Below the pieces are notes generated by a model. It saw only the letters and a program-made list of their open reading frames with translations, did no database searches and had not been told where the DNA came from. Position numbers and translations under genes: made by a program. This document shows positions 35,777 through 43,815 of a stretch of DNA of 64,000 nucleotides, in pieces (the first letter of the stretch is position 1; each line of letters starts with the position of its first letter). Source of the DNA: Palsa-504 sp963756575 (GTDB lineage: Bacteria; Actinomycetota; Actinomycetes; Streptosporangiales; Streptosporangiaceae); NCBI GenBank assembly GCA_963756575.1, contig CAVWOM010000005.1, forward strand, positions 62,001 through 126,000, given 5' to 3'.

Positions 35777-37801
35777 ATGCCTTCAGGACCGGTTCCTGCG
35801 GACGCTGGGCGGGGCGCGCCCCGGCCTGGTGCGCAGCCTGAGCCGGATCCGTGGGTGCCGGTGATCACCCGCCCGGATCCGATGACTTTCGAGGAGTGGC
35901 TGGCGGCGGACCTCGATGAGGACGAGCCGCCGGACGAGGACGGTTTCCTGGATCTGGAAGACTCGGAACTGCCGTGGGATGAGGACCTGGCCGCGATCAC
36001 GGCCGAGGCCGGCCGGATCGCGGCGGAGCGGGCGGCGGACGCGGCGTGGCTGGCGCAGCCGGGGACCGCGGAGCTGGCCGGGGCGGTGCTCGCGGACGAG
36101 GCCCGTAAGCGGGGCCCGCGCGGCCCGGGGCTGCCGGGGTCGGCGGAGCGGGTTCCGGGGGTGTCGTCCGGTCCGGCGGGCGGGTTCGGCGCCGGGGAGG
36201 GCCTGGATACCGCGCCCGGCTCCGCGGCCCTGCACGGGTTCATCGAGAAGGCCGTGGACAGCGAAAGGCTGGCCGAGGCCTCCGATGATGAGGTGATCGG
36301 GCTGATCTGCGCGGCGGACCGGGCCGAGGCCGCCGCCTGCTCCCTGAAGCATGCCGCCGTCGCGGAGCTGATCCGCCGCCGCCCGGCCCCTGGCGCCGCC
36401 GTGATCGAAGGCACCGCGGGGATGCCGGAGGCGTACCTGGACTCGGCCGGGACCGAGGTGAAATGGGCGCTGGCCGAGACCCGCCCGGTGGCCGACCAGG
36501 CGCTGGGCCTGGCCTGGGACCTCGAAGTCAAGCTCCCCCGGACCAGGGCCGCGTTCCGGGACGGGCGGCTGCGGCATGCCAAGGCCGTCATCATCGCCCG
36601 GGAGACCGCGCTCCTGGACCCGGCCGAAGCCCGCCTGGCTGAGCAGCAGGTCCTGGACGAGGCGCCGGGGCTGAGCCCGGGCAAGCTCCGGCGGGCGATC
36701 GCCCTGGCCGTGGCGGTGATCGCCCCGGCCAAGGCGCGGAAACGCCGGGAGCACGGGGCGAGGAACGCCCGGGTGGAGCGGTGGCGGGAGCATTCGGGGA
36801 ACGCGGGGCTGGCCGGGCGGGAGCTGCCCCCGGCGCTGACCGTGGCGATGGACCAGCGGATCACCTGGTGGGCCCGCCAGCTCCAGGCCGCCGGCGTCGA
36901 GGGCGGCATGGACATCCTGCGCGGCCGCGCCCTGATCGACCTGGTCCTGGACCAGGACTCCCGCCCCGCCGCCTTCCGCGGCACCACCCCGGCCGATAGC
37001 GGCGCGGACCACCCGGCCTGCCCGTACCGGGCCCCGGGATCAGGAGCGGGACCGGGATCAGGACCGGGATGGGGAACGGGCGGAGGGATCCCGGCCGGGT
37101 TCGCAGGCCGGAACCACCTCACCGTGCCGCTGGCCACCCTGCTCGGCCTCGCGGACCGCCCCGGCGAGATCCCCGGCCTCGGCCCGGTGGACCCGTGGCT
37201 GGCCCGCGACCTCGCCGCCGCCTCGGCCGCCAACCCCAAGACCTCCTGGTGCCTGTCCGTCACCGACAGCCGCGGCCGGGCCAAGGGGCATGCCTGCGCC
37301 CGGCCCGAACCCGCCAGCCACGCCGCAACCAGCCAACACGGACCGCCCGGCGGGACCGGCCCGCCCGGGTTCACCCTCACCCGCACCGGGCCCGGGCCAC
37401 CCAGCGGGTACGGAACCTGGCGGTTCACCACCGGCATCCCCGGCCAGCGCCCCTGGATCCTGACCATCGACCCCATCCCCGCCGGCGACTGCGACCACCG
37501 TTACCAGGCCAGCGGCCACGACCCCGGGGTCAAGCTGCGGCACCTGACCCAGATCAGGCACGCCACCTGCACGGCGCCAATGTGCGAGCGTCCCTCAAGC
37601 CGCGCCGACTTCGAGCACAACATCCCGTACGAGCAAGGCGGCCGGACGTGCCTGTGCAACACGGACCCGAAATGCCGGCACGACCATCAGCTCAAGCAAG
37701 ACCCCCGCTGGAAAGCCGAACAGCACCCCGGCGGCACCATGACCTGGACCACCCCGAGCGGACGCCAGTACACCACCGCGCCCACCGAATACCCCATCTA
37801 A
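35777..37801 (+). CDS. DUF222-HNH endonuclease-like protein (13E12-type)
   Basis: A ~674-residue protein. The large N-terminal and central part matches DUF222 (VDSERLAEASDDEVIGLICAADRAEAAACSLKHAAVAELIRRR; TRAAFRDGRLRHAKA). The C-terminus is an HNH nuclease: CTAPMCERPSSRADFEHNIPYEQGG, then TCLCNTDPKCRHDHQLK, with the conserved D-H and N-H pairs. Such genes are repeated in actinomycete genomes (13E12 family of mycobacteria); their role is not established, though mobile-element behaviour is often proposed. An in-frame GTG is at 35768; ATG 35777 is equally possible. The stop overlaps the convergent VOC gene by four bases. Confidence 0.85.
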   Translation: MPSGPVPADAGRGAPRPGAQPEPDPWVPVITRPDPMTFEEWLAADLDEDEPPDEDGFLDLEDSELPWDEDLAAITAEAGRIAAERAADAAWLAQPGTAELAGAVLADEARKRGPRGPGLPGSAERVPGVSSGPAGGFGAGEGLDTAPGSAALHGFIEKAVDSERLAEASDDEVIGLICAADRAEAAACSLKHAAVAELIRRRPAPGAAVIEGTAGMPEAYLDSAGTEVKWALAETRPVADQALGLAWDLEVKLPRTRAAFRDGRLRHAKAVIIARETALLDPAEARLAEQQVLDEAPGLSPGKLRRAIALAVAVIAPAKARKRREHGARNARVERWREHSGNAGLAGRELPPALTVAMDQRITWWARQLQAAGVEGGMDILRGRALIDLVLDQDSRPAAFRGTTPADSGADHPACPYRAPGSGAGPGSGPGWGTGGGIPAGFAGRNHLTVPLATLLGLADRPGEIPGLGPVDPWLARDLAAASAANPKTSWCLSVTDSRGRAKGHACARPEPASHAATSQHGPPGGTGPPGFTLTRTGPGPPSGYGTWRFTTGIPGQRPWILTIDPIPAGDCDHRYQASGHDPGVKLRHLTQIRHATCTAPMCERPSSRADFEHNIPYEQGGRTCLCNTDPKCRHDHQLKQDPRWKAEQHPGGTMTWTTPSGRQYTTAPTEYPI

Positions 37802-38301
37802 CGGCCGGCGAGTTCTTCCCGCAGGCTGCTCTGGACGTGAGCCATGGCCTCCTGGGCGGCCGGATCGGCGAACCGGCTGGCCAGCTCCTCGGGCGCGACG
37901 TCCTCCACGTGCTCGTGCAGCCACCACAGATGCCCCTGAGGGTCGCGGACACGGGCCACGCGCTCGCCGAAGGCGAGCATGGTCGGGTAAGTCACCACCC
38001 GCGCCCCGGCCGCGACGGCCTGCTCGACGGCCGCGGCCACGTCACCGACGTAGACGCGCAGGTGAGCCGGGGTCGCCGGCCAGTCCGGCTTGGCGTCGAA
38101 CAGCATGACGACGCTGTCGCCGATCTCGACCTCGACATGACCGATGTCCCCGTCGGCATCGAGAATCCGGGAGCCCGGAGTCTCGGCCGCCCCGAACGCC
38201 GCCGCCAGCCAGCGCACCTCCGCGTCCGTGTCGCGGCTGATCACCCAGGCGTTGACGCGCGCGTACCGCGCTGGAACCTGAACTTCCTGCTGGGATGACA
38301 T
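37798..38301 (-). CDS. VOC-superfamily (glyoxalase/bleomycin-resistance-like) protein
   Basis: A ~167-residue vicinal oxygen chelate protein. Paired beta-alpha-beta-beta-beta modules are visible: VNAWVISRDTDAEVRWLAAAFG and VEIGDSVVMLFDA in the first, LRVYVGDVAAAVEQAVAAGARV and FGERVARVRDPQGHLWWLHEHVED in the second. The ending RVARVRDPQGHLW is typical of the PhnB/YaeR-like glyoxalase group. The ligand is unknown. The start could also be 38331; ATG 38301 begins closer to the fold. Confidence 0.82.
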   Translation of the reverse strand: MSSQQEVQVPARYARVNAWVISRDTDAEVRWLAAAFGAAETPGSRILDADGDIGHVEVEIGDSVVMLFDAKPDWPATPAHLRVYVGDVAAAVEQAVAAGARVVTYPTMLAFGERVARVRDPQGHLWWLHEHVEDVAPEELASRFADPAAQEAMAHVQSSLREELAGR

Positions 38302-38331
38302 GTGACCGATCATGTCAGCGACCACCGACAT

Positions 38332-38826
38332 TTAAGGCAGCAGTTCCAGGTGCCGGACCAGCTTCGCCACCTGGTTCCGCGGGCCGATCAGGCTGATGGC
38401 GAGCGGGGCCAGGTCGCCGGGTTCTGTCTTGGCCAGTTCGCGCAAGTAGTCGTCGTATACCCGGGTGGCCTGGGCCGAGGCGGGCATGTCGGCGGCGAGC
38501 AGCTGCCGTTCGATCGCCTGCTGGCGGACCCCGGTGAGCCGGGCCGGGCTCGCGGCCAGGATCGAGCAGCCCGCCCAGGGCAAGCCCGGGTGCCAGTGAT
38601 CCGACGCGTCGGGGCCGCCGGGACCGAGCAGCCCGGGCACCCCGGGCGCGGTCGCGGCGGCGACGCAGACGGCCGCGTTGACCGCCTGGCCGGGGGAGAG
38701 GGTCTCGTCGACGATCACGACCCACTTCAGCTTCGCCGCCCCGGTGCGCTCGCCGGTGCTCATCTCGTCAGGGGTGTAACCATGCGCGGCCTGAGCCGCA
38801 TTTTCTCGTACTTCATCCGTACTCAC
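38332..38826 (-). CDS. DUF2000-family protein
   Basis: A 164-residue protein with KLKWVVIVDETLSPGQAVNAAVCVAAATA and a C-terminal YLRELAKTEPGDLAPLAISLIGPRNQVAKLVRHLELL, the pattern of DUF2000. Its biochemical role is unknown. The fold begins near the internal ATG of MSTGERTGAAKLK, so the first ~20 residues may be leader. It is divergent from an Lrp-type regulator, a recurring arrangement that suggests the regulator controls it in response to an amino acid or related ligand. Confidence 0.75.
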   Translation of the reverse strand: MSTDEVRENAAQAAHGYTPDEMSTGERTGAAKLKWVVIVDETLSPGQAVNAAVCVAAATAPGVPGLLGPGGPDASDHWHPGLPWAGCSILAASPARLTGVRQQAIERQLLAADMPASAQATRVYDDYLRELAKTEPGDLAPLAISLIGPRNQVAKLVRHLELLP

Positions 38827-38868
38827 ACATCAATTCTAGGTAGACGTGCGACAGGCTATCTACTTGAT

Positions 38869-38881
38869 CGAACTTAGTTCG
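38869..38881. promoter_or_regulatory. Short palindrome in the DUF2000-Lrp divergent gap
   Basis: CGAAC-TTA-GTTCG, a perfect 5-bp inverted repeat 15 bases before the Lrp start, in an AT-rich stretch. It is a candidate site for the Lrp protein. Confidence 0.4.
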
Positions 38882-38895
38882 GCTAGCATGAGGAT

Positions 38896-39393
38896 ATGGC
38901 TCAGCTGGACGAACTAGATACGGCGCTCCTGCGTGAATTGCAGCGTGATGCACGGCGAACCAACCGGGATCTGGCCGAGGCGATCGGCGTCGCACCCAGC
39001 ACGGCGCTCGACCGGACCCGGTCGCTACGGCAGCGAGGGGTGATTCGCGGGGCCCTGCTCGACGTGGATCTCGCCGCCATCGGCCGCCCGGTCCAGGCGC
39101 TGATCGCCGTCCGGATCCGGCCGCCGTCCCGGCGTAACATCGAGGCCTTCCGCGACTGGGCGGCCGGGCTCCCGGACACCGTGGGCGTGTTCGTCGTCTC
39201 GGGTAACGAGGACTTCCTGCTCCATGTCGCGGTCGCCGGCAACCAGCATCTCTACGCGTTCGTCATCGACAAGCTGACCGAACGGCCCGAGGTGGCCGAC
39301 GTCCGCACCAGCGTCATCTACGAGCACCTGCGCAACCACGCCGTCGCCCCGGATCCTAGCGGGCCGCCGCCAGGGCTACCCGCTGGAACGTAG
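38896..39393 (+). CDS. Lrp/AsnC-family transcriptional regulator
   Basis: A 165-residue regulator. The helix-turn-helix is LDTALLRELQRDARRTNRDLAEAIGVAPSTALDRTRSLRQRGVI (residues 7-50). The RAM ligand domain follows, with VQALIAVRIRPPSRRNIEAFRDWAAGLPDTVGVFVVSGNEDFLLHVAV. It is usually an octamer that binds amino acids. The gene is divergent from DUF2000 and its last 38 bases overlap the convergent lepB gene. Confidence 0.9.
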   Translation: MAQLDELDTALLRELQRDARRTNRDLAEAIGVAPSTALDRTRSLRQRGVIRGALLDVDLAAIGRPVQALIAVRIRPPSRRNIEAFRDWAAGLPDTVGVFVVSGNEDFLLHVAVAGNQHLYAFVIDKLTERPEVADVRTSVIYEHLRNHAVAPDPSGPPPGLPAGT

Positions 39394-40126
39394 CCGGAAT
39401 CGGCAGGTCGTTCCACTGCGAGAACGGCCAGATGACCAGGAAAGCCCGGCCGACCACCTGGCTCTCGGGGATGGTCCCGTTCTGCGGCGCGCTGGCCATG
39501 TGCCCGCGGGAGTCGTCGGAGATCGCCCGGTTGTCACCCATGACCCAGAGCCGCCCGGCCGGGACGGTAACGCCGAACCTCGCTTCCGACGGGGACGCCC
39601 CCGGGAACAGGTAGGACTTCTCGTCCAGCGGCATCCCGTTGACCGTCACCTTGCCGTCCGTGCAGCAGGCCACGTGGTCGCCGGGCAGGCCGATGACCCG
39701 CTTGATGTAGTAGGTCTGCGTGCTGTAGATCCCGGCGTCGTCGAGCAGGCCGTCGACGGCCCGCAGGAACGGGTTGCCGGGCGGCGCGGGGTCGGGCGCG
39801 CCCGTGGTGCTGCCCCACGAGCCGCGCCCGCTGAACACCACGATGTCGCCCCGGCCGATGCCGCGGAAGTGGTAGGCGAGCTTGTTCACCAGCACCCGGT
39901 CGCCGGTCAGCAGGGTGTCCTCCATCGAGGCGGAGGGGATCCGGTACACCTGCGCGACGAACGCCTTGACGATGAGCATGAGGACGATCGCCGCCAGCAC
40001 GATGGCCACGAGCCGGCGCCAGGAGCTTCCCCGCTTCCGGACAGGATCTTGATTCTCATCTAGCAATACAGGATCCGGGAGCGTGGCATCCGGGGATACG
40101 GCCAGGTCACGCTCATCGTCGGTCAT
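39356..40126 (-). CDS. lepB: Signal peptidase I
   Basis: A 256-residue type I signal peptidase that removes signal peptides from exported proteins. A cytoplasmic N-terminus is followed by one transmembrane helix (about 38-58, LVAIVLAAIVLMLIVKAFVA) and the extracytoplasmic catalytic domain. Box B has the nucleophile in RIPSASMEDTL, box C is GDRVLVNKLAYHF, box D has the general base Lys in YIKRVIGLPGD and box E is GDNRAISDDSR. A Gly/Pro-rich insert (WGSTTGAPDPAPPGNP) between boxes C and D is usual in actinomycetes. No ribosomal or rnhB neighbours are present. Confidence 0.93.
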   Translation of the reverse strand: MTDDERDLAVSPDATLPDPVLLDENQDPVRKRGSSWRRLVAIVLAAIVLMLIVKAFVAQVYRIPSASMEDTLLTGDRVLVNKLAYHFRGIGRGDIVVFSGRGSWGSTTGAPDPAPPGNPFLRAVDGLLDDAGIYSTQTYYIKRVIGLPGDHVACCTDGKVTVNGMPLDEKSYLFPGASPSEARFGVTVPAGRLWVMGDNRAISDDSRGHMASAPQNGTIPESQVVGRAFLVIWPFSQWNDLPIPATFQRVALAAAR

Positions 40127-40227
40127 GATTCTCCCACGGCCAGGACGGCGGATTTCAGTGTGTCATATCTTGTGGTGAGAATTCCGCCGGTCGCCAGTTC
40201 GATCTTGATCGTGGAGGACTATCACGC

Positions 40228-40824
40228 GTGGGCCCCGCCAGCGAGCCGCCCCGGCACGTCAGCTTCTCCCGCGCCGAGCTCAAGTCGTTCACCGGCGCTA
40301 CCTTGCCCGACCTGATCGGAGAGGGCGTGCGCCTGCTGTTCGCGGGCATCAATCCCAGCCTGCGCAGCGTCGCCGTCCAGGCGCACTTCGCGCCACGCGG
40401 TAACCGCTTCTACCCGGCCCTGCTGCGGGCCGGCATCACCGATCACCTGATCGACGCGTCGGCCGAGCTCGCCGATGCCGACCGGGCCTACCTGCTCGGC
40501 CGCGGCGTCGGCATCACCAGCCTGGTCGCCCGGGCCACGGCCAGCGCCGACGAACTCGGACCGGCCGAGCTGACCGAAGGCGCCAAGAGGCTCGCAAATA
40601 CCGTCCGTCAGTTCCGCCCCCGGGTCGTCGCCGTCCTGGGCATCACCGCCTACCGGACCGCCTTCGGGATGCGCCGGGCCACGCCCGGCCGCCAGCCCGA
40701 TGACCTCGAAGGCGCCCAGCTCTGGGTGGTGCCGAACCCGAGCGGCCGGAACGCGCACGCGCCCCTGGACACGCTGGCCGCCGCCTACCGCGAAGCCGCC
40801 CTGGCCGCAGGCATCAGCCTGTAA
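40228..40824 (+). CDS. mug: Mug-type G:T/U mismatch-specific DNA glycosylase
   Basis: A 198-residue uracil-DNA-glycosylase-superfamily enzyme of family 2, which removes uracil or thymine opposite guanine and ethenocytosine. Motif A is LLFAGINPSLRS (the NPS-type general base site of Mug) and the intercalation motif is NPSGRNAH. HFAPRGNRFYPALLRAGIT and GIGITSLVARATASADELG are also family-typical. GTG start. It stands alone between divergent lepB and the next gene, with no visible repair operon. Confidence 0.9.
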   Translation: MGPASEPPRHVSFSRAELKSFTGATLPDLIGEGVRLLFAGINPSLRSVAVQAHFAPRGNRFYPALLRAGITDHLIDASAELADADRAYLLGRGVGITSLVARATASADELGPAELTEGAKRLANTVRQFRPRVVAVLGITAYRTAFGMRRATPGRQPDDLEGAQLWVVPNPSGRNAHAPLDTLAAAYREAALAAGISL

Positions 40825-40849
40825 CCGCCACTCAGCCGAAGGACGCAGC

Positions 40850-41113
40850 TCAGGCGGATCCAGCGTGCGGCCGGTGCCGCCACGCGCGCCAGCGCTGGCG
40901 CCGCGTCCGGGTGAGGGTAGCCACCGCCGAAGCCTGCAACCCGTCCTCGGGTTCCGCCGCCATGGCCTGCGGTGGCCGGAACGGCGGGCGGGGCCGCCTC
41001 GGCTCGCGCACGCCAGCCCGTCCCGGCCCGTCCTTGCGGCGGACGAACGGGACGTGCTCCCAGACCCAGACGAGCCAGCGTCTCAGGCCGGCCCAGGGGC
41101 GGCGCGGCACCAC
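40850..41113 (-). CDS. Small basic hypothetical protein
   Basis: An 87-residue frame beginning GTG, rich in Arg, Pro and Trp (MVPRRPWAGLRRWLVWVWEHVPFVRRK). No domain is recognised. The amphipathic Trp/Arg start could associate with the membrane. No good RBS is visible and the gene may be spurious; it is the only candidate in the 393-base gap between mug and the S66 peptidase. Confidence 0.3.
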   Translation of the reverse strand: MVPRRPWAGLRRWLVWVWEHVPFVRRKDGPGRAGVREPRRPRPPFRPPQAMAAEPEDGLQASAVATLTRTRRQRWRAWRHRPHAGSA

Positions 41114-41203
41114 GGAACCAGGCTAAGCCGCGCGCCGAGATACCGCCAGCGAATAGCCGCCCGCGGCTCCTGCGTAACGTAGGACCCGGAGGGAGCAAAC
41201 GCC

Positions 41204-41221
41204 ATGACCATCAAGCTGTGA
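41204..41221 (+). promoter_or_regulatory. Five-codon mini-ORF (MTIKL) coupled to the S66 peptidase start
   Basis: A strong Shine-Dalgarno (GGAGGGAG, 41188-41195) precedes ATG 41204 and the codons for MTIKL, whose TGA stop overlaps the GTG start of the peptidase (GTGA at 41218-41221). This is either a coupling leader or a one-base deletion that would otherwise give MTIKLVNPISLARP as the real N-terminus. Confidence 0.5.
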
Positions 41222-42159
41222 ATCCAATCTCCCTGGCCCGGCCGCGCGCACTCCGGCCGGGCGACCGGGTCGCGGTGCTGTGCATCAGCGGCCCGGTCGA
41301 CCCCGGCGCGCTGGCCACGGGCCTGGACGCGCTGCGGTTCGCCGGCCTGGACCCGGTCACCTATCCGTCCGCGCACGATCCCGGCACGATGCGCCGCTAC
41401 CTGGCCGGCGACGACGCGATGCGGGCCGGGGACCTGCGGTCCGCGCTCACCGACCCGGGCATCGCCGGGATCATGTTCGCCCGCGGCGGCTACGGCGCGC
41501 AGCGCACCCTGGAGGCGATGGACTGGGATGGCCTGGCCTGCCAGCCGCCAAAGCTGCTGCCGCCCAAGGTCCTGGCCGGCTTCTCCGACATCACCGCGGT
41601 GCTGGAAGCGGTAGCGGTCAAGCTCGGCTGGGCGTCCGTGTTCGGGCCGAACGTCGCCATCAGGGAGGGCGCGTCGCATTACTCGTTCGGCTCCTTGCTC
41701 CGCACGCTCATGCGACCCGAGCATGCCACCGAGATCCAGTATCCCCAGGCCGTCACCCTGGTCCCCGGCACGGCCCGCGGCCTCACCACTGGCGGCACGC
41801 TGAGCCTGCTGGTGTCCTCGCTGGGCACCTGCACGTCCCGGCCGGCCCGCGGCGGGATCCTGCTGCTCGAGGACGTCACCGAGGAGGATTACCGCATCGA
41901 CCGGATGCTGACGCAGCTGCGGCGTTCGGGTTACCTCGACGGGGTGGCCGGGATCGTGGCCGGCACCTTCACCGATTGCGGGCCGGCCGACGCGATCCAG
42001 GACATCCTGGCCGAGCGGCTCGCCCCCCTCGGCGTGCCCATGCTGGCCTGGGCCAACGTCGGTCACGGCGGCCAGTTCCAGGCCTTCCCCTACGGCATCG
42101 CGGCCGAACTGGACGCCGGCGCGGCCACCCTGCGTCTGCTGGATCCTCCTCTCAGCTAG
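41218..42159 (+). CDS. S66-family peptidase (LD-carboxypeptidase-like)
   Basis: A 313-residue protein of the LdcA/MccF family, whose members cut L,D bonds of peptidoglycan peptides or modify peptide antibiotics. Seen are LRPGDRVAVLCISGPVDP at the start, IMFARGGYGAQRTLEAMDWDGL at the nucleophile elbow region, VLAGFSDITAVLEAV, LEDVTEEDYRIDRML (acidic member of the triad) and ANVGHGGQ (His). In this sequence the elbow reads GYGAQR, and I could not identify the nucleophilic Ser with certainty. The GTG start is coupled to a five-codon mini-ORF. It converges on pyrD with an 8-base overlap. Confidence 0.85.
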   Translation: MNPISLARPRALRPGDRVAVLCISGPVDPGALATGLDALRFAGLDPVTYPSAHDPGTMRRYLAGDDAMRAGDLRSALTDPGIAGIMFARGGYGAQRTLEAMDWDGLACQPPKLLPPKVLAGFSDITAVLEAVAVKLGWASVFGPNVAIREGASHYSFGSLLRTLMRPEHATEIQYPQAVTLVPGTARGLTTGGTLSLLVSSLGTCTSRPARGGILLLEDVTEEDYRIDRMLTQLRRSGYLDGVAGIVAGTFTDCGPADAIQDILAERLAPLGVPMLAWANVGHGGQFQAFPYGIAAELDAGAATLRLLDPPLS

Positions 42160-43273
42160 CCGGACGCATCCGCGCGGCCAGCCCCGCGTGCATCTGCCGC
42201 GGCCACAGCGGGCCGCCGTAGACGAACCCGGTGTAGGCCTGCACCAGCGTGGCGCCGGCCCGCAGCCGCTCCCAGGCGTCGTCCGGGGTCTCGATCCCGC
42301 CCGCCGCGACCAGCACCAGCCGGTCCCCGGCCCGGGCCCGCAGCCGCCGGAGCACCGCGAGCGAGCGCGGCCCCAGCGGAGCCCCGGACAGCCCGCCCGC
42401 CCCGGCCGCCGCCACCTCGGCCGCCGGGCTGGCCAGGCCGTCCCGCGAGATCGTGGTGTTGGTCGCGATGATCCCGTCCAGGCCGAGGTCGAGCGCCAGG
42501 TCCGCGACCGCGTCCACGTCCGCGTCGGCCAGGTCCGGCGCGATCTTCACCAGCAGCGGTACCCGCCGGCCGCCGGACGACGCATCGAGCGCCGAACGCA
42601 CCGCCACCAGCACCGGCCGCAGCCGGTCGGCCGCCTGCAGGTCGCGCAGTCCCGGCGTGTTCGGCGAGCTGACGTTGACCACCACGTAGTCGGCCACCGC
42701 GGCCACCGCCCGCGCGCTGGCCGCGTAGTCCGCGGCCGCCTCCGCGTCCGGCACCGCCCGGGTCTTGCCGATGTTCACCCCGACCACCGGCCCCCCGCGC
42801 CGGCCCCGTGAACGCTGGTCCCGTGAACGCCGGTCCCGTGAACGCCGGTCCCGTGAACGCCGGGCCCGCGACCGGCGCAACGCCGCCGCCGCGGCCGCCG
42901 CCCCGTCGTTGTTGAACCCCATCCGGTTGACCAGCGCCCGGTCCGCGGTCAGCCGGAACATCCGCGGCTGCGGATTCCCCGGCTGAGCCCGCGCGGTCAC
43001 CGTGCCGACCTCCACGAACCCGAACCCGAGCGCGGCCAGCCCGTCCGTCGCCCGCGCGTCCTTGTCGAACCCGGCCGCCAGCCCCAGCGGCCCGGGAAAC
43101 TCCAGCCCCAGCGCCCGCACCCGCAGCACCGGATCCCGCGGCCCCAGCCACCACCGCAGCAGCCAGGCAACCCCCGGCAACCGCCCGACGACACGGATCA
43201 GCCCGAACGCCAGCCGGTGCGCCGTCTCCGCGGGCACCCGCCGAAGCACCATCCGGTACAGCAGGCCGTACAT
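42152..43273 (-). CDS. pyrD: Dihydroorotate dehydrogenase (quinone), class 2
   Basis: A 373-residue membrane-associated FMN enzyme that oxidises dihydroorotate to orotate in pyrimidine synthesis and passes electrons to quinone. The N-terminal helix (YRMVLRRVPAETAHRLAFGL) is the class 2 membrane element. FMN and substrate motifs follow: LGLAAGFDKDA, NRMGFNNDG, VGVNIGKT, VNVSSPNTPGLRDLQ (catalytic Ser) and GGIETPDDAWERLRAGA. Between NNDG and VGVN is a lineage-specific insert of repeated RSRDR blocks encoded by a 15-bp tandem repeat (42808-42867), in a loop where it should not disturb the barrel. Confidence 0.95.
   Translation of the reverse strand: MYGLLYRMVLRRVPAETAHRLAFGLIRVVGRLPGVAWLLRWWLGPRDPVLRVRALGLEFPGPLGLAAGFDKDARATDGLAALGFGFVEVGTVTARAQPGNPQPRMFRLTADRALVNRMGFNNDGAAAAAAALRRSRARRSRDRRSRDRRSRDQRSRGRRGGPVVGVNIGKTRAVPDAEAAADYAASARAVAAVADYVVVNVSSPNTPGLRDLQAADRLRPVLVAVRSALDASSGGRRVPLLVKIAPDLADADVDAVADLALDLGLDGIIATNTTISRDGLASPAAEVAAAGAGGLSGAPLGPRSLAVLRRLRARAGDRLVLVAAGGIETPDDAWERLRAGATLVQAYTGFVYGGPLWPRQMHAGLAARMRPAS
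42808..42867. repeat. 15-bp tandem repeat inside pyrD
   Basis: Four copies of GTGAACGCCGGTCCC with one or two differences. In the gene frame they add RSRDR-type blocks to a surface loop of the enzyme. Confidence 0.85.
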
Positions 43274-43397
43274 GCCTCACCCCGAAGGCATTATGCCGAA
43301 CGAGCGCCGTGCCCGCCCCGGCCCCCGCTCCGCCTGGCTCTGACTTTTTCCTGGCGAACCGGACGGCGAGAACGCCCGCGCGTGACACGATGAACCG

Positions 43398-43751
43398 ATG
43401 ACCGGATGGATGGTCCTGATCGCGTTTCTGCTTGCGCCGCTGGCGTGCTGGGCCCTGCTGGCCCGCACCAGGGTCCTGGGCTGGACGTTCGTGATCGTGT
43501 TCGCCGCCTACGCGGTCACCGAGGGCGGCCTGATGGCAGGGGCCTGGCCGTTCCGTGACGAGCCGGGCTGGCTCCTGGTCGGGCTGCCCGTGATGTCGGT
43601 CTTCGCGCTGGTCGCGGGCGCCGTCCTGGAGGCCCGCGAACTCTCCGCCGCCGATCCGGAGTGGGGGATCCGGGGCGTCACCGGCCTGCTCGTGTCCTCG
43701 TTCTACGGCCTCGCGGTCATCGGCGGCGCCGTGCTCGTCCACAGCATCTGA
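43398..43751 (+). CDS. Small four-helix membrane protein of unknown function
   Basis: A 117-residue protein with four predicted helices (about 4-22, 28-47, 60-78 and 92-113). GWLLVGLPVMSVFALVAGAVLEAREL and GIRGVTGLLVSSFYGLAVIGG form the last two. No family is recognised. Codon use and the clean membrane pattern support a real gene. It stands between divergent pyrD and the convergent ABC exporter. Confidence 0.65.
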   Translation: MTGWMVLIAFLLAPLACWALLARTRVLGWTFVIVFAAYAVTEGGLMAGAWPFRDEPGWLLVGLPVMSVFALVAGAVLEARELSAADPEWGIRGVTGLLVSSFYGLAVIGGAVLVHSI

Positions 43752-43770
43752 CGATGCCCCTGGGTTGCGG

Positions 43771-43815
43771 GCGACAGGGCCCTAAGCGACAGGGCCCTAG
43801 GCGACAGGGCCCTAG
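43771..43815. repeat. 15-bp tandem repeat at the ABC exporter stop codon
   Basis: Three copies of GCGACAGGGCCCTAG (last base varies). Each contains a GGGCCC palindrome, and the stop codon of the ABC gene lies in the third copy. Confidence 0.85.
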
